Part shown: one piece after another, positions 22,791-34,800 of the stretch
How the letters are laid out: each line of letters starts with the position of its first letter
How positions within the stretch are numbered: position 1 is the first letter of the stretch
Assembly (NCBI GenBank): GCA_949775045.1
Contig: OX459099.1
Coordinates: 21,098,144 to 21,162,143 of the forward strand
Length of the DNA stretch: 64,000 nucleotides
Reading direction: 5' to 3'
Origin: Metridium senile
Taxonomy: Eukaryota; Cnidaria; Anthozoa; Actiniaria; Metridiidae
Notes under the pieces: model-generated
What the model was told of the DNA's origin: nothing
Seen by the model: only the letters and a program-made list of their open reading frames with translations
Database searches by the model: none
Position numbers and translations under genes: made by a program

Positions 22791-25035
22791 GTTTAAAAAA
22801 TAGTAAAATTTAAATAAAATTGTCTTTTCTTTGTGAATGTTTAGCAAAATTGAGCGGACTTTGGGACAGTCATCATATCCTGTGGTATTGTAATAATGTA
22901 ATGAATTGGGGTTGAAGCACGCAGTTTCAACATCAGCATCGATAGCGTATTGTACTAAAGTACCCTCAAACTCGTCTTGTGTTTTGAATTGACATTAATC
23001 GCAGTAAAACATCTCGCGTTCCTTCTCTCTCACACACTCACTCTCACTCGTCTCTACAAAACGTGCAACGAACGAATAACAACAAAACTGTCCCTTAGGG
23101 GGGAGGGTGCGCAATTCTTTACAAATAATTGTCAACCTACCTCGGGAGATTCACTTGCTAGAACTTCAATGTTTACTTGTATCTTGTGTTGGTTTAATGT
23201 AATTCTTGTCTACTGTCGAGGACCTTAAGTGATGTTGAAAACGTTGCCAGGTAACGTACTAGTCTGGAGAGGTCGGTACTTCTTTTTTCTTTCCTTGTTT
23301 ATCTGTTTCTAATAATTTCTTAATTGCAGTTTTTGTTATGATTCAGAAATCATCATTCTATGCAGACGTTTTTTTTTAGAAAAAACAGACATGAGTTTTT
23401 TTTCTTCAGTTTAAAAATTATTCCAGTCTCAGTGTCTGAAACATGCCATTGAAAACGCATTAATCATGCAACTTTGTGAAAAAATATTTTCAAAACGAAA
23501 GCTGGTTTCAATTAATATAATAATCTGAGGGACTATCTTGCAGATCGATCTTTAGTCAGACTTCAGTATTCAGTTTTCCATCTTTTACCAGCCACTTGCA
23601 CTTGCAGTCACCTTATAACAATAAAAAACATGATAAAACAGTGCTGCGCCCATCGAGTAAAAAAAACGAATTTCATATCAAAATAACTAGGTAATGTATT
23701 TGCGACCAGGCCTACATACGAATTCACCAAAGTTGTTAGCCTTGAGCGCGTGCATTTTTGTAATGCGCGCGGTATGGTATAAAGATATAAATAAAACGAA
23801 GGGAAAACCCCCAGCTCGCCGTTCATTCACTCAACATTCGCATGTATTTCGATTTTTTTTTATTTTCATAAAACAGTACGTGTCGAAGGTATTTCAATAT
23901 ATTGAAAGAAGAAAATAAACAACAATGTTTATGTGAAACTTCTTTGCACCTTGGTTTAATATAAACGATGCTTTTTGAAAGGGAATTTAGTCGAGCTCCT
24001 TTCACTGATTGTCAGGCATCCAAAACTTGTCAGAGCAGCATAGCTGGCATCACTTGCTCTTCTAGAAGAAACGAGAACTAAGGAAAAATACTTAGAATGG
24101 CTTCTCTTGAGATATTTTGGACTTGAACAACGATTCAATTAACTTTTGAAGTCTTGAAGTTAACCGCCGTCCCTAATGGCTGTTAAACCTATGCACAACC
24201 CACACTGACCAATTATCATTTCGAGGGAGGGGAGCCTCGACGTATTAAAAAAAGTTTATTTGATGCTTTACATTTTCAAGAATGATTTTATTTTATTGAC
24301 GATAATTGTTATATCATGTTGTAAATATTGTTGTATATTGATTTTTAAAAGTTTTTTGAGTTTTAGTTTCGATTTTTCTGACTGAAAAAAATCTTTCGTA
24401 CCCTACTCTACTGAGGAGGGTTTTGGTGCGCAATTTTGTCCTGTCATGGGTTATGCTAAAAACTTGAGCTTGTTAGCTTCGCGCTGATTGGCTAGTTACA
24501 TTTTCTTGTATCACCTAGCTAATGCATGTTAGTATATTACCGAGAAATATCCGGATGTGACGCAGGCTAAAATCAACCTACTTAAAATAGCGCACCGGAA
24601 GTAAGGGCTTACCAGAACTTCTCAGCTTGATACTAACTGGCCTTGTTTGTATGTTGGCAGTTTAACTTTGAATACGCCATTTCTTGTGAAAATTATTACC
24701 CTCATAGAAAATCTAACATTCAAAGAACGAAATGGGATAATTGCTTTTAATTCAAGTAAAAATAAAGTCAGGTTTTACGAGCGATTTATAGAACACAGAG
24801 ACGGTTGTAATTCGAACCTTCATGGCATAATCAACGGCTGCAAGTGATACAACAATAAAACCAGTTCGAATCATTCACCAAGAAAGCTGATAAGTCCGAT
24901 GTTTCATCTTCAAATGATAACTATATTATTCCACTCTAACTTGGAACAAAGTGTGGAAATAAATGTTTCCACCTTAAGATCACAATTCCAACCCAACATT
25001 ACCGTAGTCGATTTCTTTGTTTTGTCCTCATTAAA
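22791..25035. other. Non-coding stretch with one dispersed repeat fragment
   Basis: About 23570-23640 repeats the 7800-7880 fragment. A reverse-strand open stretch at about 22800-22980 (translating near its middle as NPNSLHYYNTTGYDDCPK) has no recognised homologue and no clear splice context. Otherwise nothing is seen. Confidence 0.4.
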
Positions 25036-25375
25036 TATATATTAGTTTGAGAACTAGTTTTAAAGGGGACTCAAACTACTTAAAAATACTATAATAATTA
25101 TAACATTGAGATTCTTGTATTTCGACAAATAGCCTTATCTCTTTTCCCAATACAAGATATACATTAGTTTGAGAACTAGTTTTAAAGGGGACTCAAACTA
25201 CTTAAAAATACTATAATAATTATAACATTGAGATTCTTGTATTTCGACAAATAGCCTTATCTCTTTTCCCAATACAAGATATATATTAGTTTGAGAACTA
25301 GTTTTAAAGGGGACTCAAACTACTTAAAAATACTATAATAATTATATAACATTGAGATTCTTGTATTTCTACTTC
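25036..25375 (+). repeat. Tandem repeat, 122-bp unit, about 2.8 copies
   Basis: ATTAGTTTGAGAACTAGTTT recurs at 25041, 25163 and 25285, each followed by GGGGACTCAAACTACTTAAA. The units are almost identical, so the array is young. Each unit contains the TTTGAGAACTAGTTTTAAA block. Confidence 0.95.
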
Positions 25376-25612
25376 ATCATATATAATTTATGTGTACTTG
25401 GACAGGTTTTAAGATCGCTAGATCGAGGTTTCACTGCGCGCTAAATAGCTTCGAATGCATTTGAAGTCACACAGCATGGCGCGTCTCTAGAAAACTACAT
25501 TGAGGAACATGAATTTTTTTGAGTTTGAAAACTTGCCAATTCTTCTGAATTATTGAACGTCTGAAAAAACCTTAGTCATCCTTAATATATCAGAGCTTTA
25601 TTGACAGAACTA

Positions 25613-25738
25613 AAGGGAAGGAAGGAAGGAAGGAAGGAAGGAAGGAAGGAAGGAAGGAAGGAAGGAAGGAAGGAAGGAAGGAAGGAAGGAAGGAAGGAAG
25701 GAAGGAAGGAAGGAAGGAAGGAAGGAAGGAAGGAAGGA
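25613..25738. repeat. (GGAA)n tetranucleotide microsatellite
   Basis: About 30 uninterrupted GAAG/GGAA units. Confidence 0.97.
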
Positions 25739-26336
25739 AAAAACAAAACAAAACAACAAATATGAAGAAATAATCAATCAATGAATATATAAAAAGCAAT
25801 TTAAAAAAAATATTTGTCATACACTGTAGTTGTATTTATATTCATTATTCTAAAACCTTGGAGAAATGCACATTTTCCTTCACTGTAAATTAAATTTCTT
25901 CATTTAGACAAACGGAAAACATATTTTCAAAACTGTAATATTTTGTCTAACTCTAACAATGACCAGTTGATTTAGGTTATAATCTGGTACCACTATTTTA
26001 ACAATGTCGGAGAAACCGGTTAAAATTAACCTATTTTGTGATGTTTTCTTCGCCCGTGCAAAACAAATATATATAGTTCTCCTATTGTTGAAGAATAATA
26101 AAAGAGAACAATAGATGTCACTATTAATTCGTTGATAATCTTTCGTGGGTGAAGGAACTGGAATTCTCAAACTGAATGAGTAATTCATGACCTTTTCAGC
26201 TAACCAGCCGATTGTCTAATTCGATCATGTGCATGTATTGGGAGTAAACACTCGAAAACAATAAACTCCTTTCAAATGTTTTCTCGTGTTTTAAATATTA
26301 CTAGATATTTTAACGGTTCACGTCCACAACGTACCC

Positions 26337-26701
26337 TCAGCCTCGATAGCGTGTAATATATTATTTACAAATTGACTACAGCTCGCGGTAATTGAAGAAT
26401 CTAAAGGCCCGAGCAAACGCACGCAACATTGTTGGCCAACATTGTTGCGATACGGTTTGTTGAACACGAGAACAAAAGAAATGTTGGATGAGTTTCATCA
26501 AACATCATCCAACAGGATGTTTAAACGGGCCCAACATGGAGCAACCATGTTGGTCCAACAATGTTGCGTGCGTTTGCACGGGCCTTAAGGAAGTTACTGA
26601 CATTATCAAATTATTGAAGTTACATTGAAACTCTTCAAAATTCCACGGGCTGTAATCAGATTGTAAAGCCGGCCGAATATATTACACGCTATCGAGGCTG
26701 A
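26337..26701. mobile_element. Inverted-repeat element with CAGCCTCGATAGCGTGTAAT ends, hosting a nested MITE
   Basis: The left end TCAGCCTCGATAGCGTGTAA and right end TTACACGCTATCGAGGCTGA are perfect inverse copies extended by ATATATT. The interior is interrupted by the Harbinger-like MITE at 26405-26585. Non-autonomous. Confidence 0.85.
26405..26585. mobile_element. PIF/Harbinger-like MITE, copy 1
   Basis: 181 bp with inverted ends AGGCCCGAGCAAACGCACGC and GCGTGCGTTTGCACGGGCCT. It is flanked by TAA on both sides, fitting the TWA target preference of PIF/Harbinger transposons. Nearly identical to 30895-31078 apart from a small deletion. Confidence 0.85.
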
Positions 26702-27441
26702 ATTTGCTCGATTAAAACTGTGAAAAGGTCTTTATTACTCTATACAAAGATATAACTTTATCCAACCGTTATAACTTATACAAATCCTATACACTAAATA
26801 TCAAGGTTTCTGTACATTGTACGAGTTTTGTTTACATGTAAAGAACATATATTGTGAACGTTATAAATTTCATTATAATTTGAAATTTCAACTGTTGAAA
26901 ACAAATAATCACGTGTCACTTGTTGTAGTAGCAATCTCTATTTTACGTGGGCAAAGTTAATGACATATATTGTTTTTATAAGTTTACTTCGTCCAATGAA
27001 AGCTTTTGAAAGTTTCTGAACAATTAGAAGGCCAATCATAGGCAAATTCTGACCCTAAACTTCTCATGATTGGCTTTGCAAATTGAACAAATTGAAAAGA
27101 CCATGGCTTTATTAAACCAGACGGTAAAGTGCCTCTTGAGTTTTAACGGAATGAAATTACAAAAACTAAATTAAAACACTTTAAATACAGATATTACACG
27201 AAGAAACCCTGTGGTTTCTATGGTAGCCGCTAGTGACGTAAACAATAAAGGTTTATCTTTATTTTGGTCCCCTGAGAAGAAATTATTTATCAACCAATCA
27301 AGTTCGTCTCTTCTCCCAAGTTGCTATAATACATTTTGAACGGCATACAAATACTGCAAGATATCAAAAATTCATTTTCCTTCCTATAGTTAATGATTAA
27401 TGCCTTCCGAAGAAAACTCTCCTCCACTATAAGCGAGGGAG
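26702..27441 (+). promoter_or_regulatory. Upstream region of the ILEI-PAN-EGF gene
   Basis: No repeat is recognised. A CTATAATAC box near 27324 lies about 117 bp upstream of the start codon and could be a TATA-like element. No initiator or conserved binding site can be assigned with confidence. Confidence 0.3.
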
Positions 27442-30400
27442 ATGATTTCTATTCCATTTCTATCGATTTGTGTCTTGGCAAGTTTGTTTGGGATTGGAAT
27501 GAGTCAGGTAAGTTTTCTTCAGTCGACTACAGTCACTTGTTGTGCAACTTTTACAGCGCGAAGCTCAGAGACTTTTAACTGTGCTATCACAGTTTTATGC
27601 ACGCTTTTTGTCGCTGCTAAACAAGCTTTCAATTCACACTCTTTATTTGGTAAAAACAAGCCAGCTTCTCATAGAAACACGATAGCTTAATGTACAAAAT
27701 CCCGTTCAGACAACAATGTGATGGCTTTAAAAGTCGTCATTGTTTTACCGACGCTTCCTACTCTAACTTGTTTTGTTTAATTTTTTTTCCCAGTCATGTG
27801 GAAAATTCAACAGTTCGGGTAAGTGTTTTTTTATGTATTTAAGGTGGATCACTATAGTTTTTGAAAAGCCACACCAGGCCGTTATAAACGTCGTTTTGAC
27901 AAACTTTCCAATTTTCGATTGACCTGAAACTTTTACAGATTATCAGTCTTAGACTGAAATTTAAAACAGTATACTTTGTTTTTAGATTTGTATTTTAATA
28001 GCAGCGATATACAGGAAAAACGGAAATCAGTTGCGCTTAAATTGTAGACGAACGCGATGAGATCTCGAAAAGCGGCTACCACCATTGTAAACTACAATAC
28101 TAGGCACCCAAAATATCAAAGAATTAGAGAAATCTGTATGTTTAATTTCGAGAAAATTACAGATATATTTTGTACTTTGTAGTTTTGAGTGTTAGAAGGA
28201 ATCACTCAATGTGTGGCAATGTGACTTACAATAACTGAACAAATAGCGCTCAAAAACCGTCAAAACCTTCCCTGTACATATATGTCTTTAGTTACTAAGT
28301 TTGGGACAATAAATCGTTCACAGTATTGAGAACAATTTTTTTTTCTTAGAGATGTTAGAGCTTGACTTCAAGCGAAAACACATCACTGTTGCGCTTTTCT
28401 AGAAATATTCAAAACTGCCGTTTACATTTTTCTGTAAAATTCACAAACTCTTCTCCAAAGTACTAGAAATGCTATACTGAAGTTTCATAATAATTGAGGC
28501 ATTTAAACGTGGTAAAAAAAATTAAACTTGGATATCTTAACGAAGTCGACTCGTTCGGATGCTCACGGCCGCTAATGATGCAAATCTGCACCGTGACGGT
28601 TTTGGTCGAGTTATTACTTCCGGCGATAAAAGAAAGAGCCAGGGAAGGGAGGGGAGGGCTGGAGCTGAGTTGGTTTACCCTCATAGAAATAAATGGAAAA
28701 AAGCAACGACTTAAGATGATTAATTTTGTTTTTAATGCTTCTTTCTTCTTAAGATATTTGAATTACGTGGCAATCAAAAAAACTAATCTTCAGTTAATTT
28801 GTACAATGCTTGTACTAAATCCACAAAACATATAGCACTTTATGATAATAAATTTCGCTAATTTCTTCATTCCATTGTTCTTTTGTTAGTTGTGACTTTT
28901 TATTCGCAGGTATTTTGAGAGAAAAGGTAACTAATTTGCAATTCATTTCACAAATTCAACTGGCACAAAGGAATGTATCACTACATGCAGTCAGATGTAA
29001 TCAAAAGAACAATGGAATGAAGCAATTAGCGAAATTTATTTTTATCGCCGGAAGTAATAACTCAACCAAAACCGTCACGGTGTATTGCGTCGTGACTCCA
29101 GAATGTAACGCAGATTTGCATCATTAGCGGCCGTGAACAGCCGAACGAGTCGGCTTCGTTAAGATATCCAAGTTTAATTTTTTTTACCACGTTTAAATGC
29201 CTCAATTGAAATGAAGCTTCAGGACAACATTTCTAGTACTTTGGAGAAGAGTTTGTGAATTTTACAGAAAAATGTAAACGGCAGTTTTGAATATTTCTAG
29301 AAAAGTGCAACAGTGATGTGTTTTCGCTTGAAGTCAAGCTCTAACATCTCTAAGGAAAAAAATAATTTCTCAATACTGTGAACGATTTATTGTCCCAAAC
29401 TTAGTAACTAAAGACATATATGTACAGGGAAGGTTTTGACGGTTTTTGAGCGCTATTTGTTCAGTTATTGTAAGTCACATTGCCACACATTGAGTGATTC
29501 CTTCTAACACTCAAAACTACAAAGTACAAAATATATCTGTAATTTTCTCGAAATTAAACATACAGATTTCTCTAATTCTTTGATATTTTGGGTGCCTAGT
29601 ATTGTAGTTTACAGTGGTGGTAGCCGCTTTTCGAGATCTCATCGCGTTCGTCTACAATTTAAGCGCAACTGATTTCCGTTTTTCCTGTATATCGCTGCTA
29701 TTAAAATACAAATCTAAAAACAAAGTATACTGTTTTAAATTTCAGTCTAAGACTGATAATCTGTAAAAGTTTCAGGTCAATCGAAAATTGGAAAGTTTGT
29801 CAAAACGACGTTTATAACGGCCTGGTGTGGCTTTTCAAAAACTATAGTGATCCACCTTAAATAAAATGATAAAAAACATTTCATTTGCGTACCTATAAAT
29901 ACGTACTTTATACATTCTTGCATTAAACTACTTGATAATGACATCTAGATGATGTCGAAACGTTGTATCCTCGCGTTGGTCTTCATTCTCAATTTTAAAA
30001 CAAAGTCTAAACTTATTAAAAAACATTTGTTGGAAAAACTTCTGGCAAATACAAAATTGATGCCATATACAGAATGGAAACATTAATACATAGCTATATA
30101 GCCAGTTCATGAGCATTATTTTTCAAGCACTTCTGGTGAAGCATTAATTGTTTCAATCAGTTTTCGCCGGAGATAAAAACCAATATTTTCGCCATAATTA
30201 AATGTTATTGATTGGGATATTCGCAAGTTTCATTTACATCGTTCTAGGAGTACCGTACAGTTATAATCAAAACACTATAATATTTTTTTCAAATTAATTT
30301 CAATTCCTTATGTATTTGTATTTTTCTGTAGTTGTTTAAGTTCGTGCAATCAGGCAACTTTTAGCTCGTAGTTTTATTTGAATAGAGTACAAATAGTAAA

Positions 30401-31569
30401 TATCTCCGCCATTAAATAAATTGTCACGCCTGCATGTGTGAGAGAAAAATTAAAGAAGACTTTTTTGTTTGTGCTATACTAGTTTATAAAGAACAAAAGA
30501 AAACAATGCGTTTAAAATCTACCGCTAATTGTATCGCGATCTTTTATTAATGACTTGCGAAGAAAAATAGACATGGTTTTGAATAAGACTAGTTAGGGTT
30601 CTTCTTCTTCTTCTTCTTCTTCTTCTGCAAGTAGGGCTGGCCAGCGCTTAGGACTTTAACAAACCATAGTTTATAGAGGGGAACTATGAACAAATACAGG
30701 AGCACAAAAACTAGTGGATAGCTAGCTTCTTTAAATAACCTCATCGATTCTATTTTTGTGTTTATTATTGGATATCGCCAATAAGTCGGTACATCGAAAC
30801 AACTTGAATAATGACCCAGCTTCCTTAACAACATCGGCACAATTTAGCATGAGCTTAGCATGGCTTCACACCACGAGATATTAAATTAAAATTAAGGCCC
30901 GAGCAAACGCACGCAACATTGTTGGCCAACATTGTTGCGATACGGTTTGTTGAACAAGAGAACAAAAGAAATGTTGGATGAGTTTCATCCAACATCATCC
31001 AACAGGGTGTTTAAACGGGCCCAACATGTTGGAGCAACCATGTTGGTCCAACAATGTTGCGTGCGTTTGCACGGGCCTTTAGACGCCATCTGGGCGATCA
31101 CTCGGGCTACAAATGAGACATGATGTCATTGTTGCTAGAAACGCCTGGGACATCACCCTCCAATTTGAGGACCAAGACGACCGGAAAAAGAAACGCTTGC
31201 ATTTTTAGTCCTCAGGCTTTTCCCTACACGGAAGCCCGAGTAATTAATATTACCAGCGTGCGAAGAAATTTAAAGCATAGTACAATTTCCTATTCTGTTG
31301 TTTTCTAAAATGATCGCCTGAGTATATTTACTAAAATAATCACTCCTCTCAGGCTCGCTGAATATCGCTGAATACTATCCTCGACTTTGCCTCTGTGATA
31401 ATAAGCCTCGATTTCACCTTCTTTTCTCCAAATACATGTAATTGTTAAATATTAAATGATAATAAATGGTTAAAGCAAAGAATAGTATTTTACGTCGAAA
31501 GACGTCCCTTCAGCCGAAGCTGATCTTTCAGAGAGCCGACGGTGCGCTCATTTTACTTCCCCCTCTCCA

Positions 31570-31601
<32 letters not shown>

Positions 31602-34473
31602 CTTAAAGCTACACGGAAAGAAAAGAAGTTAAATGGTTTGTTATTTTGTTATTCTAGAAATGTGTAAACTGAGTGTTTATATTCGTTCTGAGGCTAAAAG
31701 TGATCCTGTGAATTTGAAATCAACGGCAGATGGTTCGTCGTTCCTTATAGCCAGCGGTGAAGAACACAGTACCAAGTCATCTGGTATCAATGTGGCCGTG
31801 CTTCAACAGAAGACTGGTAAGTAGTCGATGACGTTACTTGGTCACGTGGTGTAAACACAGCGGTCAAACGACCACGCATGCGCGAAAAAAACAAATAAAT
31901 GATCAAGCACACAAATCTGACATTCGTACGAACTCTATAAAAAAAAAAAGGTGCAGTGCATGGGCGACTTTTATCGCTTTTTTCTCAAAATATGAACAAA
32001 AGTATAAACTAATGGTAGCTTTACAATATAACAAAGGTTATGTACACGAAACTTCAAGCTTATATATTCAGGGAATTTCTTATAAATCAACTTCAAACAT
32101 TATACTCCGAAATTCCTAATGTTGACAATGGCAAATTTACCGCTGTAAACATTTTGCCACGCATGCGTAGTCGTTTAATTGATGTGTTCGTGTTGTATAT
32201 ATGACGCATCCGCTTCGTACATTGAAGAAATTGATATGTTCTCTGCTTTCACAATGACCATAATGCCTTCTATTTTTTTTGGGGGGGGGGGGGGGGAGGG
32301 GGGGGGAGGGGGGGGGGGAGGAGCTATTGATGTAAAAGTGTCGTTTACTAAAAACAACAACGATTTGATATCTTTCATGGTATCTACTGAAATTCAAATT
32401 TAGACTGATTGAGTCATTTCTTGATATCTTTAACTAGAAGGGTATTGAAATAGAAAAGACCCACCGCCTTTTTTAACGTCATGATATACCCGAGTCTCCC
32501 CCCCCCCCCTCTCCCCCCGGAAAGCTTTCTCGGAGAAGGTATATCAAAATGTGCTCATCCTTGATTCTTTGTTTCCAATTTACTAAAGGTCACCATATCG
32601 CGAGTCAAGCCTTTGACGTTGCAGCCGATGCAACCAATGCCAACAAGCTTAAAGACTTCATAGCAGCACAGCCCAACAATATTATAATACTGTTAGCAGT
32701 GCAAAGCCTAGGTAATTAAGAATCGGGGGGATCACCATCATCTTCATATCATCATTATCATCATTATATCTACATCATCATTATCTACATCATTATTATC
32801 GTTATCATCCTCACCATCATCATCATTATAATCATCATCATTATAATTATGATCATTATCTTTATCATGATCATCATCGTTGTTGTTATCACATCACCAT
32901 CATCAACAACATAATTATCTTCATCATGCAATATATCATTATCATCATCTTTATCATCATCTGAACATTATCATTATCATCATTGCCAGGGAATCTCGCC
33001 AATCCCAATACCATTTTGGCAAATATGGGATTGAATTTCAGCGCCATCAAAACCACCGACTCCTTTGCGGCCGTGTTATGCAAAGAAACCGGTCCCTACT
33101 GCAAAGTCAAAGTGTCGCACAGACACGAGGGACAAGGTCCAGCCTTTCTGTCAGTTAAAATCCCTATGGACTTTCCTTGCTTAAAAGGATCTTCTTACAG
33201 AGTGGTCTATAGTGATCCAATCGCGAACTATGCCATTGTTGGCCCTAAAGTAAAGACAGTTGTCCTTCCCAGTGACAAAAAGTGTAAGGATGCCTGCTTC
33301 ATGAATGTCCCCGATGTCTGCTATATGTTCAATTACCATGGCGTGACCAAACAGTGCGAGCTGTTCTTCAAAGACCGTGTGGGAGAATACAGCACAGTGA
33401 AGAAAGATGGATGGATGATGAGGACGCGAGAGGTGAACTACAAATATAAATATTAACAAAGAATAGTCCAGTTTCACGTTATCTCTCACCGCTGTATTAT
33501 TCGACAAAAGGCGCATTTGTATGCATGACAAATAATTCCCTTCACAGTTCCCTGCGCCATCTTGAAAGGTAGCCGGGCCTTTGCATCGAAGCAAACGAAC
33601 ATTGAGCTTGCAATAATCGATAGAGACACGTGAATAATTGTCTCGCAAGGTGTTACTTCGATGCAAAGGCCCGGATACCTTTCAAGATGGCACAAGGAAC
33701 TGTGAAGGAGACTATTCACGATCCAGGGTGAATTTAAATGTATTTTCTATTGTTGGGCTGTAAATGTATCGTGCTTTGCTTGAAATTTGTGAATATTTTA
33801 TATATCCAACAAGTCGAGGCTTTCGCTCTTGAAACGCGCCTTTTGTCATATATCTCGTTGCTAGATGATGTAAAACTGGAGCATTCTGTGATACATAACT
33901 TATATACTGTGGAAATTCTGTATAAAACCCGGCCTTCTCTCTAAACCAGGCTTAGATACAGATAGATACAGCATGTATATACAATTTGTTTGCGCATGCG
34001 TATATTTTTATGGAATGTCTGAGTTAAAAGAAAGTCGAAAACCACAGAAACCATATATTTTTCTTTTTTCCATAGTGTAAATCCAATACATGTCAAAATG
34101 GCGGACAGTGCTACTCCCTTGGTGCCCCAAGTCACTCAGCCTGTATTTGTAAAACAGGTTTCACTGGAGCTAATTGTCAAAGTATGTATAGTATTTATTC
34201 TTTTGAATATTTTCCTTGATTTTGACACATATTACATAAGCTAATTATTTACATATTGACGTTTGCACAGAATTTTGTTTGATTGTTTTTGTTTATTTGT
34301 CTCTTTGTTTGTTTGTTTGAGTTTGTTTGTTTGTTTGTTCGTTTGTTTATTTGCTTGGCCGTTTGTTTTCGTTTTTGCTTGCTTATTTGTCCATTTGTTG
34401 GACACTTCGTTCGTTCGTTTGTCTGCTAGTGTGTTTAATGTCTGTTTGTCTGTCTGTTTGTTTGTTTGTTTGT

Positions 34474-34509
<36 letters not shown>

Positions 34510-34800
34510 TTTTTTGTTTGTTTGTTTGTTTGTTTGTTTGTTTGCTTGTTTGCTTGTTTGCTTGTTTGTCTGTTTGTTCGTTTGTTTGCTTGTTTGTTCG
34601 TTTGTTTGCTAACTGTTTGTTTGTTTGTTTGCCTTGTTTGTTTGTCTGTTTGTTTTGATTTATTTGACGTGCAAGCACACAAAACTAACGCAACAAAACA
34701 ATCGTATTTTTTATAATATTTATATTTATATACATTTATAGTTCTTTGGTATTATTATATGTTATTTTACTTTTTTATTTCCGTTTCAGCTGTCAAATGA
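27442..34800 (+). CDS. Secreted ILEI/FAM3-domain protein with PAN-like and EGF modules (7 exons)
   Basis: Exons by splice sites and phase: 27442-27507, 27794-27818, 31658-31816, 32589-32711, 32990-33432, 34076-34181, 34790-34800; 310 residues. Phases agree at every junction. Residues 1-22 (MISIPFLSICVLASLFGIG..) form a signal peptide filling exon 1. About residues 30-185 match the ILEI/FAM3 (PANDER) fold: GINVAVLQQKTG, SQAFDV and NIIILLAVQSLG. About 205-272 form a cysteine module like PAN/apple (CKDACFMNVPDVCYMF..QCELF). About 273-308 are one EGF repeat (CQNGGQC ... CICKTGFTGANC). ILEI domains occur in FAM3 cytokine-like proteins and the glycan-binding stem of POMGNT1. The function here is unknown; probably extracellular, perhaps glycan- or receptor-binding. 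If the fifth intron is retained, translation stops at 33456 and the EGF is lost. Confidence 0.82.
27843..29856. mobile_element. 2-kb fold-back element in intron 2 of the ILEI gene
   Basis: The arms (27843-28631 and 29040-29856, about 790-815 bp) are inverted copies beginning GGTGGATCACTATAGTTTTT. The right arm has an extra ~30 bp near 29085. The centre holds a further inverted pair (28847-28891 and 29003-29045). TTAA flanks both ends, which would fit a TTAA-specific transposon, but the sequence is palindromic there, so this is not decisive. No transposase frame. Confidence 0.88.
30597..30627. repeat. Short (TTC)n run
   Basis: Nine TTC units in intron 2 of the ILEI gene. Confidence 0.9.
30895..31078. 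mobile_element. PIF/Harbinger-like MITE, copy 2 (in intron 2)
   Basis: 184 bp, same ends as copy 1, flanked by TTA on both sides. Over the shared length it differs from copy 1 at only a few sites and retains a GTT segment lost there. Confidence 0.87.
31098..31242. repeat. Dispersed repeat with CTCGGGCT...AGCCCGAG ends
   Basis: Short inverted ends and an interior (CGCCTGGGACATCACCCTCC, AATTTGAGGACCAAGACGAC) matching the inverse of 8660-8800. It lies 20 bp downstream of the Harbinger-like MITE. Confidence 0.7.
31480..31625 (-). mobile_element. Truncated SINE copy (family F, 3' part)
   Basis: The inverse of this segment matches the body of the SINE at 53304-53535, including the AAGCTGATCTTTCAGAGAGC block, a CCATCAGTGCTCC motif and AAAGCTACTTAAAGCTACAC. 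The tRNA-like head is missing. Confidence 0.65.
31855..32187. mobile_element. MITE family E, copy 1 (intron 3 of the ILEI gene)
   Basis: Inverted ends ACACAGCGGTCAAACGACCA and CGCATGCGTAGTCGTTTAAT. The interior matches 62273-62582, including GGTTATGTACACGAAACTTC. The right end has drifted. Confidence 0.8.
32275..32322. repeat. Interrupted poly-G tract
   Basis: About 40 G residues with three single A interruptions after a T8 run. The flanks (ATAATGCCTTCTATTTTT.. and GAGCTATTG) are related to 41310-41360, so this is part of a dispersed repeat with an expanded G tract. Confidence 0.85.
32735..32985. repeat. TCA/TTA-rich degenerate microsatellite in intron 4
   Basis: Imperfect ATCATCATT/TCATCATCA repeats fill the intron up to the acceptor of the PAN exon at 32990. 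Confidence 0.85.
33537..33710. mobile_element. MITE family A, copy 1 (intron 5 of the ILEI gene)
   Basis: Inverted ends CTTCACAGTTCCCTGCGCCA and TGGCACAAGGAACTGTGAAG, each followed by a CTTGAAAGGTA..CCGGGCCTTTGCATCGAAG block or its inverse. Three further copies lie at 44226-44444, 55579-55726 and 60944-61321. Confidence 0.88.
34262..34660. repeat. (TTTG)n/(CTTG)n tetranucleotide array in intron 6
   Basis: About 400 bp of GTTT/GCTT/GTCT units. Low-complexity frames on both strands (Lys-Gln-Thr-rich and Cys-Leu-Phe-rich) are artefacts. Confidence 0.95.

Noticed and set aside
22800..22985. Reverse-strand open stretch of about 60 codons beside the (ATT)n tract
   Set aside because: It could be an old exon or chance. 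No recognisable domain and no clear splice sites.
32137..32403. Proline-rich or glycine-rich peptide across the G tract
   Set aside because: Low-complexity translation of an expanded poly-G/poly-C run in an intron.
34241..34716. Lys-Gln-Thr-rich and Cys-Leu-Phe-rich frames of 99-145 residues
   Set aside because: Translations of the TTTG/CTTG tetranucleotide array.
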